DNA of 48,115 nt from Sphingobacteriales bacterium (lineage in GTDB: Bacteria > Bacteroidota > Bacteroidia > Sphingobacteriales > Sphingobacteriaceae). Position numbers and translations under genes: made by a program. Positions within the stretch are counted from its first letter, which is position 1; each line of letters starts with the position of its first letter. Location of the stretch: the NCBI GenBank assembly GCA_015654985.1, contig JAATFW010000316.1, positions 1 through 48,115 on the forward strand, written 5' to 3'. The notes beneath the pieces were generated by a model that was not told the origin of the DNA, made no database searches, and saw nothing but the letters and a program-made list of their open reading frames with translations. This document shows, one piece after another, positions 41,750-48,115 of the stretch.

Positions 41750-42634
41750 ATGATCAACAGAAAAAAGAAACACTATTTAACACTCAGAGAAAAAATTAAA
41801 AAAGTTTTGCTTGTTTGTGCAGGAGTCCTGCTTGCCGCTTTTGGCTTAAAGGGCTTTCTGGTACCTAATGGATTTATCGACGGAGGGGTAACCGGGATCT
41901 CACTGCTGGTCAATCATATTACAGGTGTTCCTGTATCGGTATGGCTCGTGGTATTTAATGCTCCGTTTATCCTTATCGGGCTGCGTCAGATCGGTAAATC
42001 CTTTGCTATTTTTACATCATTGGCGGTAGTAGGCCTTTCCATTGTAATATATCTCTTCGATTTTCCGGTAATTACCCATGACAAGTTGCTGATCTCGATT
42101 TTCGGAGGATTTTTTCTGGGTGCCGGAATCGGGTTTGCCATGAGAGGAGGCTGTGTTTTGGATGGAACTGAGATTATTGCCGTGTATGTTAACCGCAAGA
42201 GTGCTTTTTCTATCGGCGATACCATTATGGTTATTAATGTACTTATCTTTATCTGTGCTGCTTTTGTTTTAGGTATAGAGGCGGCGCTTTATTCGATACT
42301 TACTTATCTGTCGGCTTCAAAAACAGTCGATTTTATTATTCAGGGGATTGAAGAATACACCGGAGTTACTATCGTTTCGGCAAAAAGCAAAGAAATTAAA
42401 GAAGCCATTATTTCTAATCTTGGCAGGGGCGTTACCCTTTATAAGGGCGAACGCGGCTATGGAGGCAGTCAATACAGCGATAAGGAAATTGATATTGTAT
42501 TTACCGTAGTAACGCGCCTGGAGGTGTCGAAAATAAAAGAAGTGGTACGGCAGATCGACAGAAAGGCTTTTATGGTGATGAATGTTATTACCGAAACAAA
42601 GGGAGGTATTATAAAGCAAAGGCCGCTGCATTGA
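41750..42634 (+). CDS. YitT family membrane protein
   Basis: A 294-residue protein with five hydrophobic helices (DUF161) and a C-terminal soluble DUF2179 domain. FLVPNGFIDGGVTGISLLVN, AMRGGCVLDGTEIIAVYVNRK, and GVTLYKGERGYGG are family signatures. Transport is often assumed for this family, but no substrate is established. The start at ATG 41750 removes a short upstream extension. Confidence 0.88.
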   Translation: MINRKKKHYLTLREKIKKVLLVCAGVLLAAFGLKGFLVPNGFIDGGVTGISLLVNHITGVPVSVWLVVFNAPFILIGLRQIGKSFAIFTSLAVVGLSIVIYLFDFPVITHDKLLISIFGGFFLGAGIGFAMRGGCVLDGTEIIAVYVNRKSAFSIGDTIMVINVLIFICAAFVLGIEAALYSILTYLSASKTVDFIIQGIEEYTGVTIVSAKSKEIKEAIISNLGRGVTLYKGERGYGGSQYSDKEIDIVFTVVTRLEVSKIKEVVRQIDRKAFMVMNVITETKGGIIKQRPLH

Positions 42635-42728
42635 TCCCTGGATGAGCTCGTTTGCGGGCTGCTTATCCCCGGTAACAGTTTTTGCGGCTTTCAACAGGCT
42701 CATTGCCAATTAAGGGCATCTCATGCCC

Positions 42729-43544
42729 TTATTTAATCAGTGGATCTTTTTCTTTCGTGAACAAGCCGTAAACCTTTTTATCAACCCAGGCCGGTAAAAT
42801 TTTGTTCATCAGAACCGCCAGTTTCCCCTGCCCGGTCATAATGAGCGTTCGTTTTCGCCTTATAATTCCATCGGCAATAACAGCGGCAACTTCTTCTGCT
42901 GTCATCATTTTTCCCTCATCCATACTGCTTTCTCCCTGCTGAGATCCGTCTTTAGCCAGCGCTGTATTACGTATATTGGAAGCTGTAAAGCCGGGGGCTG
43001 CAACCATCACATGCAGGCCGGTCTTCAGGTTTTCAACCCTTAAAGCTTCCATAAAGCCATTCACGGCGAATTTGGAAGCCGAATAACCTGTCCTGCCGGG
43101 CAAGCCTCTGTATCCGGCAATGGAAGAGATGGCAACTACCGAGCCTTTACTTTCAAGTAGCCCGGGTAAAGCATGTTTTGTACAATATACCGTTCCCCAG
43201 AAATTTACATCCATCAGGTTTCGGATAACAACAAGATCAAGATCTTTAAATAAAGCCCTCATACTGATGCCCGCATTGTTTATCAGGATGTCGATACCCT
43301 TAAAGGTAAGCAGGGCCTGCTGGATGAGGTGTTTGCAATCTTCCTCTTTTGAAACATCGCATTGTACTGCGACTGCTTTAGTGCCGTATTCATTTTCGAT
43401 TTGACGGGTTATTTCACAAAGTGTAACATACTGGCGTGCTCCCAGAACAAGGTTTGCCCCTAATCGTGCGAATTCGTGGGCACATGCTTTGCCAATCCCC
43501 GAGGAAGCGCCTGTAATGATGATGGTTTTATTTTTCAGATCCAT
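42729..43544 (-). CDS. SDR family oxidoreductase
   Basis: A 271-residue classical short-chain dehydrogenase: TGASSGIGKA, NNAGIS, catalytic Ser in AISSIAG and Tyr-Lys in YSASK. A C-terminal helix-rich extension (MTGQGKLAVLMNKILPAWVDKKVYGLF) is seen in SDRs that act on lipids or associate with membranes. It is unlike the SDR at 10935 outside the core. Substrate unknown. Confidence 0.9.
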   Translation of the reverse strand: MDLKNKTIIITGASSGIGKACAHEFARLGANLVLGARQYVTLCEITRQIENEYGTKAVAVQCDVSKEEDCKHLIQQALLTFKGIDILINNAGISMRALFKDLDLVVIRNLMDVNFWGTVYCTKHALPGLLESKGSVVAISSIAGYRGLPGRTGYSASKFAVNGFMEALRVENLKTGLHVMVAAPGFTASNIRNTALAKDGSQQGESSMDEGKMMTAEEVAAVIADGIIRRKRTLIMTGQGKLAVLMNKILPAWVDKKVYGLFTKEKDPLIK

Positions 43545-43565
43545 ATTTAAATTTCGAAGGTGTAC

Positions 43566-44045
43566 TTATTTATCATCCGCACGGGCATTAAGGTCTCTGA
43601 AAGCGTGCAGGATCAGTTCAAGATATTCATTCTTTTTGTGAACCAGTAAGGTATCGTAAATTTCTGTATCTTCAATTACAGCGAGTCCGTCTTCTTTGAT
43701 CATACAGTTATCATTGTATTTCCAAAACCAGAGGTCAAATTTACGTTTGCGGGCCAGGTGTCGTTTATCTGCACTGTCGCAGATATAAATAGCTACGTTG
43801 TTTTGTATAGTAAAGAATGAATGGAAAATTTCTGAAATAGTTAACCCAATGCGTTCATCATATACTGATTTATGAGGATTGCCGGATACAACTTCAAGAT
43901 TAAAAGTGTAAATATTGTCTTTTATTAGCGGATAGTCTTCAAACATATAACCATAGCCAATAAAATAAGCATGGTACGCCATGTTTTGAGATGTAATAAA
44001 CTCGAAAGAGAGGTTACTTATTCTTATAAAAGGATAGGGGATCAA
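43566..44045 (-). CDS. DUF6169 family protein
   Basis: A 159-residue protein matching the Bacteroidota-specific DUF6169 pattern: N-terminal YPFIRISNLSFEFIT, the Tyr-rich middle, and KFDLWFWKY after a stretch that reads IYICDSADKRHLARKRKF. The likely start is TTG at 44045, overlapping the upstream small ORF by 32 bases; an ATG at 43982 is an alternative. No function is known. It probably forms a unit with the small ORF. Confidence 0.7.
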   Translation of the reverse strand: MIPYPFIRISNLSFEFITSQNMAYHAYFIGYGYMFEDYPLIKDNIYTFNLEVVSGNPHKSVYDERIGLTISEIFHSFFTIQNNVAIYICDSADKRHLARKRKFDLWFWKYNDNCMIKEDGLAVIEDTEIYDTLLVHKKNEYLELILHAFRDLNARADDK

Positions 44046-44190
44046 GAAAATTATATTTATCTTTCAGATCAGTTAACTTTCCGCCGTTCTGCAGATGCTC
44101 ATGAATAGCCCGTTTATCTTCAAGCATTTTTTTGAAGATCGCTGCCCCTTTGGAATTGAGCGGTTTTTTATGATTCTGCTGCGTATTCAT
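44014..44190 (-). CDS. Small protein of unknown function, upstream partner of DUF6169
   Basis: A 58-residue ORF with an ATG start: MNTQQNHKKPLNSKGAAI, then FKKMLEDKRAIHEHLQNG, GKLTDLKDKYNF and an ending VxPLS-like LDPLSFYKNK. It is basic and helical. I recall similar short proteins next to DUF6169 genes in other Bacteroidota. It overlaps the DUF6169 frame by 32 bases, so the two are probably translated together. The arrangement resembles a two-gene toxin-antitoxin unit, but nothing in either sequence proves that. Confidence 0.65.
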   Translation of the reverse strand: MNTQQNHKKPLNSKGAAIFKKMLEDKRAIHEHLQNGGKLTDLKDKYNFLDPLSFYKNK

Positions 44191-44250
44191 AACTATAATA
44201 ACAAAAGTACGGGAAATTATTGAAAAATCAAGATGGTTTTCAGAATGTCT

Positions 44251-44856
44251 TTATCCTGCATAAGGTATTCTGGTGGCAATGGAACGGGCGAGGGTAATTT
44301 CATCAGCATATTCAATTTCGCCGCCAAAAGCTATTCCCCTTGCGATAGTAGTTATTTTGACAGGGAGGTCTTTTAACTTTTTATAGATGTAGAAAATGGT
44401 GGTATCGCCTTCCATGGTTGCACTCAGGGCCAGGATCACCTCATCAATTTGTCCTGTTTTTACACGTTCAACCAGCCGTTCTATATTCAGATCAGAAGGG
44501 CCTACACCATCCATAGGCGAAATTAATCCTCCCAGCACGTGATATATGCCGTTATACTGGTTTGTATTTTCAATGGCCATCACATCGCGGGTATCTTCAA
44601 CAATGCAAACCATAGTTTTGTCACGCTTATGGGCAGAACATATTTCGCAAACTTCAGCGTCAGAGATATTTCCGCAAACGTTACAAAAACGTATTTCCTC
44701 CTTTAGACGTGTCAGTGCATTACTGAAGTGCTCCACCTCCTGAGCTGATTGGTTGAGGAGATGTAATACAAGCCGCAGCGCCGTTTTCTGGCCTACACCA
44801 GGGAGTTTTGAAAATTCATTTACAGCGTTCTCCAGTAAACGTGAGGAAAAGTTCAT
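44251..44856 (-). CDS. recR: Recombination mediator protein RecR
   Basis: RecFOR pathway protein that helps load RecA on gapped DNA. Helix-hairpin-helix [20 protein letters not shown], the zinc site [16 protein letters not shown], the Toprim domain ([27 protein letters not shown]) and the Walker-like C-terminal [23 protein letters not shown] are all present in 201 residues. The start is ATG 44856, since TACATTTG (44868-44861, minus) ends only 4 nt upstream. Confidence 0.96.
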   Translation of the reverse strand: MNFSSRLLENAVNEFSKLPGVGQKTALRLVLHLLNQSAQEVEHFSNALTRLKEEIRFCNVCGNISDAEVCEICSAHKRDKTMVCIVEDTRDVMAIENTNQYNGIYHVLGGLISPMDGVGPSDLNIERLVERVKTGQIDEVILALSATMEGDTTIFYIYKKLKDLPVKITTIARGIAFGGEIEYADEITLARSIATRIPYAG

Positions 44857-44860
44857 CGTG

Positions 44861-44868
44861 CAAATGTA
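44861..44868 (-). promoter_or_regulatory. -10 element for recR
   Basis: Minus-strand TACATTTG ending 4 nt before the ATG at 44856; it implies a leaderless mRNA. Confidence 0.6.
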
Positions 44869-45130
44869 CATATGGAAGTCGTAGATCGGAAACCGTGGAT
44901 CAGATTTAAGTTATTTATCTCAAAGGAACGGCTGTATCTGTAAGGCATTCCTATTCAGTTTGGCTGTCAGCGAACTATTTTCCACATTTTTGTCAATTGA
45001 TTTTATTACATTTAACGCCTGATTTTTAGATTTGGCCGGAAATAATGATATTTTCTAACATTATGTTTCCAGGTAGTAAAATCTGTTCGGGAAAAACAGA
45101 TTCTGATTAAATTTTATTTTACTGACATAT

Positions 45131-45835
45131 ATGACAAGAGACGAGAAAATACGAAATGCATTTGACAATAAGGACTGGCAGGAAATAAAGGTTACCGATT
45201 CCTGGCAGATCTTTAAAATTATGGCTGAGTTTGTGGAGGGGTTTGAAAAGATGGCAAAAATAGGGCCGTGTGTGTCTATATTTGGTTCTGCCAGAACTCC
45301 GCAGGAGAGCAAATACTATAATATTGCTGAAGAAACAGCCAGACTGTTAACGGAACATGGATATGGTGTTATATCCGGCGGTGGACCGGGAATTATGGAA
45401 GCAGCTAATAAAGGAGCTTATGAAGCCGGGGGGAAATCTGTAGGCTTAAATATTGAGCTGCCTTTCGAGCAGTTTCATAACAAATATATCGACCGTGATA
45501 AATTGATGGAATTTAACTATTTTTTTGTAAGAAAAGTAATGTTCATGAAATACTCCCAGGGCTTTATTGTTTTGCCGGGCGGATTCGGAACCATGGACGA
45601 AATGTTTGAAGCAATTACTCTTATTCAAACGGGAAAGATCGCCCGTTTTCCGATTGTTTTGGTTGGCCGCGAATACTGGAGCGGGCTGCTCGACTGGGTG
45701 GAGAACCACATGCTCGACGCGAAAAATATCAGTGCCGATGATTTAACGCTCTATAGAGTTGTTGATACCGCCGAAGAAGCTGTAGAACATATTTTCCGTT
45801 TCTATAATAAGTATGTATTGAAACCGAATTTCTGA
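45131..45835 (+). CDS. LOG family protein (TIGR00730)
   Basis: A 234-residue Rossmann-fold protein of the LOG / lysine-decarboxylase-like family. GGGPGIMEAANKGAYEAGG and the catalytic PGGFGTMDEMFE define it; members hydrolyse nucleoside 5'-monophosphates (cytokinin riboside phosphate in plants). The bacterial role is probably nucleotide clean-up. TAGATTTG at 45027-45034 is a candidate -10 element with a leader of about 95 nt. Confidence 0.9.
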   Translation: MTRDEKIRNAFDNKDWQEIKVTDSWQIFKIMAEFVEGFEKMAKIGPCVSIFGSARTPQESKYYNIAEETARLLTEHGYGVISGGGPGIMEAANKGAYEAGGKSVGLNIELPFEQFHNKYIDRDKLMEFNYFFVRKVMFMKYSQGFIVLPGGFGTMDEMFEAITLIQTGKIARFPIVLVGREYWSGLLDWVENHMLDAKNISADDLTLYRVVDTAEEAVEHIFRFYNKYVLKPNF

Positions 45836-45867
45836 TAATTATTTAGCTGCACTCTTTAAACTTAAAC

Positions 45868-45902
45868 AATAAAGAACGCTGCCTGAGCAGGCGCTCTTTA
45901 TT
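45868..45902. terminator. Bidirectional terminator between LOG and DUF4097 genes
   Basis: AATAAAGA (45868-45875) and TCTTTATT (45895-45902) pair perfectly, enclosing a GC-rich inner stem (GCCTG / CAGGC). The A and T runs at the base would serve transcripts from both convergent genes. Confidence 0.75.
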
Positions 45903-45973
45903 GCCGGCAGTGCCGGGGCTGGCATTTATAAATTATCAGCATCCATTGCACCTGTCAATACCCTGTTTTAGGA

Positions 45974-47011
45974 TCACTTCCAGTCTATCGAAACCGAACC
46001 CGCAGAAGCATGGACGTAAATATCACTTCCTCCGCCATTCAGGGTTCCTTTTACACGGTCTTTCTCTACAGAACCATTAAAATTATTCATTGTACCCGCG
46101 CTGATCCTCCCTCCGCTAAGGTCAAGGGTATATCCTTTACTTTTAGGAAGGGCCACTGTAGCGCTTCCGGCGCTTACATTAATTTTAACCGATTTGCCCG
46201 CTTCCGTAAAGGAGACATGCAGTCCGCCCGCGCTGGTAGAGGCGTCGAGGCTGCAGGAGAGTTGCTCCAGGCGAATACTTCCGCCCGATGTGTGCGAAAG
46301 AAGCTCGCCTGATATACTGTTTCCTTTGATGCTTCCTCCGCTGGTCCTTGCTTTAATATTTCCCTGTAGCTGCTGAAGCGAAAGAGATCCTCCCGAAGTT
46401 GCAAGGTCGATAGTTCCGTTGCAGTTGCCGGCTTCGATACTGCCACCGCTGGTTTTCAGTTCAATGGTACCTTTACTGTCTGTTATATGGATGCTGCCTC
46501 CCGAGGTTTTGCCCGAGATTTTGCCGCTTAACGTCTTCAGGTTAAGGCTGCCTCCGCTTGTGCTGAAATCCTGGTTTCCTGTTAATCCCGTTAACAGGAT
46601 GCTGCCTCCGCTTGTATTGAGTTTCGACGATATTTCTGAGGGAACAGAGATCTTAAAAGAAATGCTTAAAGATTTTTTCCAGTTGATGTTTTTTTTCGGA
46701 GAAGCAACTGCTTTTAGTTCATCCCCGCTGGTGGAGATGTCAATATCATAATACTCATTTATCAGAGTGCTGATTTCTTCGCCCGTGAGGCTTTTGTCCC
46801 GGCTATTATTGGTCCTGACATAAACTTCCACCTTTGCTTCCCGGACGGTACCACCGGTTACCGTAAGGCTCCCTCCTGATGTGGACGCCCTGACATTTTT
46901 TATACCTGCGGCATTAAAAGACTTTGTCAGATAAGGTTGGTCTGAGTTATTTTGTGCACATGCAAGAACCGACTGTATAGCGGTTAACATAAATAAAATT
47001 AATTTTTTCAT
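45974..47011 (-). CDS. Exported DUF4097-like beta-solenoid repeat protein
   Basis: A 345-residue secreted protein with signal peptide MKKLILFMLTAIQSVLACAQ. The mature protein is built from about nine repeats carrying TSGGSI/L, spaced roughly 17-21 residues from about residue 45 to 260. This is the repeated strand-turn pattern of DUF4097/adhesin-like domains that form a right-handed beta-helix. Its neighbour is a FtsX-like permease. Function unknown; a periplasmic or surface structural role is plausible. Confidence 0.82.
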   Translation of the reverse strand: MKKLILFMLTAIQSVLACAQNNSDQPYLTKSFNAAGIKNVRASTSGGSLTVTGGTVREAKVEVYVRTNNSRDKSLTGEEISTLINEYYDIDISTSGDELKAVASPKKNINWKKSLSISFKISVPSEISSKLNTSGGSILLTGLTGNQDFSTSGGSLNLKTLSGKISGKTSGGSIHITDSKGTIELKTSGGSIEAGNCNGTIDLATSGGSLSLQQLQGNIKARTSGGSIKGNSISGELLSHTSGGSIRLEQLSCSLDASTSAGGLHVSFTEAGKSVKINVSAGSATVALPKSKGYTLDLSGGRISAGTMNNFNGSVEKDRVKGTLNGGGSDIYVHASAGSVSIDWK

Positions 47012-47085
47012 GAGCTTAAAAAATTTATATAATGAATGTTATTTATTAAATAATAAATAAAGGATTATAAATTAACGGTCCCTGC

Positions 47086-48115
47086 TTATTCAGTTCTCAA
47101 ACTTTTTACCGGGTTGGCCAGGGCCGCTTTTACCGCTTTAAATCCGATCGTTACAATAGCTATTGTTATGGCAATAGCAGCGGTAACAGCGAAAACTTCC
47201 CAGCCGATCGTTGTGTGATATGCAAATTCCCGGAGCCAGAGGTTCATTCCATACCAGGCCAGGGGCGAAGCTGCTATAACTGCCAGTATCACCAGTTTCA
47301 GAAAATCTGACGATAGTAAGGTGATGATTTCAGCTACGCCCGCGCCGAGCACCTTGCGGATCCCGATTTCTTTGGTCCTTTGTTCTGCACTGAAGGAAGC
47401 AAGTCCGAATAACCCCATACATGAAATAAAAATGGCGATAAAGGTAAAATACCTGATAACAGTCATTAACCGGGTATCCGCCTCGTAGTTCTTCTGAAAA
47501 TCGTTGTCCAGAAAGCTGTAATCAAACGGTTCATCCGGATTAAGTTTAGTCCAGGTGCTTTCAATGAATTTCATCAGTGTTCCTGTATCGCCGGGACCTC
47601 CATGTACAATCAGGTAATTATAGGTGGCATTTTTATTCACTTCGAAAGAAAAAGGTTTTATGGGATGTTGCAGCCCCTCGAAGTTAAAATCCTTCACCAC
47701 GCCCTGAATCTCTGTGGCATACACTCTGCCCTGGAAGTTCGAATAGACTATTTTTCCTACGGCATCTTCGGCAGAAGCAAAGCCAATCTCTTTAATGGCC
47801 TTTTCATTTAAAACGGCCCGGTCGAACGTATCGGCAGGCAGGCCCTCCGAAAATAAACGCCCGGCAGCCAGTTGAATTCCCAACGTCCGGAAATAGTCAG
47901 GATCAACCACATTCATCTTTACCCGCCTTGAATCATCTGCTGTTTGTCCTTCTTTGTAATAGGTGCCGTCGCTTGGGTTCTGAATGCCAGGATAATACCA
48001 CGAGGCTGCAACATCCAGAACCTGTGCATTATTTTTAATAGTATTCTTCAGAGAGGGATACAGCTTTTTCGCAATTTCACTTCTCAGGGGGATAACGATC
48101 TGCCTGTCTCTGTTA
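47086..48115 (-). CDS. FtsX/MacB-type ABC transporter permease, 5' end beyond the window
   Basis: The frame is open to the end of the window (the Met at 47916 is internal), so only the C-terminal 343 codons are present. MNVVDPDYFRTLGIQLAAGR is part of the MacB periplasmic domain. Three C-terminal helices follow with the coupling helix SAEQRTKEIGIRKVLGAGVAEI, and it ends NPVKSLRTE. This matches the second half of the large two-FtsX-domain permeases common in Bacteroidota. Substrate unknown. Confidence 0.88.
   Translation of the reverse strand, partial: NRDRQIVIPLRSEIAKKLYPSLKNTIKNNAQVLDVAASWYYPGIQNPSDGTYYKEGQTADDSRRVKMNVVDPDYFRTLGIQLAAGRLFSEGLPADTFDRAVLNEKAIKEIGFASAEDAVGKIVYSNFQGRVYATEIQGVVKDFNFEGLQHPIKPFSFEVNKNATYNYLIVHGGPGDTGTLMKFIESTWTKLNPDEPFDYSFLDNDFQKNYEADTRLMTVIRYFTFIAIFISCMGLFGLASFSAEQRTKEIGIRKVLGAGVAEIITLLSSDFLKLVILAVIAASPLAWYGMNLWLREFAYHTTIGWEVFAVTAAIAITIAIVTIGFKAVKAALANPVKSLRTE

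Noticed and set aside
47916-48115. Treating the Met at 47916 as the start of the last permease
   Set aside because: The frame stays open upstream to the window edge and encodes continuing MacB-type periplasmic sequence, so the true start is outside the window.

Overview
The window looks like chromosomal DNA of a Bacteroidota bacterium, most likely order Sphingobacteriales (Pedobacter-like). The evidence is GldC, a lone CcmB, a DUF6169 protein, the YitT/RecR/LOG neighbourhood, many lipoproteins and outer-membrane barrels, almost no Shine-Dalgarno sequences, and repeated TAnnTTTG promoter elements with TTTG about 20 nt upstream. There are no rRNA or tRNA genes, no CRISPR array and no recognisable insertion sequence. 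Most genes are housekeeping. The unusual material is regulatory, repetitive or broken.

Layout. 1-2.6 kb: the first codons of a gene leaving the window, a PagL-like lipid A deacylase and a VTT membrane protein. 2.7-9.2 kb: valS, with a heptad-repeat-derived insertion in its editing domain, then two paralogous lipoproteins (the first broken by an in-frame stop), a small PD-(D/E)XK protein, a hairpin-rich spacer and holA. 9.4-18.1 kb: dihydroorotase, an SDR, a DEAD-box helicase coupled to a small membrane protein, gldC, a membrane protein, ogt, ccmB, an L,D-transpeptidase and a DUF3820 protein. 18.2-27.7 kb: a FabH-like synthase, an AI-2E family transporter, an MFS transporter, a membrane-anchored MutS-like ATPase, fmt, NamZ-like DUF1343 and a LolC/E-like permease. 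27.9-35.6 kb: an ECF sigma factor overlapping a membrane-anchored beta-barrel protein, mazG, a C1 peptidase and a large TolB-like/amidohydrolase gene split by one TGA. 35.8-48.1 kb: recQ, a trpD-trpF-trpB-trpA operon, YitT, an SDR, DUF6169 with a small overlapping ORF, recR, a LOG-family protein, a DUF4097 protein and an ABC permease that runs off the end.

Three signals stand out. (1) The trp operon has a complete ribosome-mediated attenuator: a promoter, a 16-residue leader peptide with three consecutive Trp codons, a candidate antiterminator arm just after its stop codon, and a GC stem followed by eight T residues before trpD. (2) At least eleven arrays of different sequence but identical 7-nt period (general form RGTTNNN) are scattered through the window. 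They are mostly attached to stop codons of genes, one fills the trpB-trpA junction, and one is translated inside ValRS. (3) Two otherwise intact genes each carry exactly one in-frame nonsense codon. Weaker leads are an ECF sigma factor paired with a possible trans-envelope barrel protein, the DUF6169 two-gene unit, and short duplications of gene 3' ends.

All family assignments come from reading motifs by eye. No database search was run.
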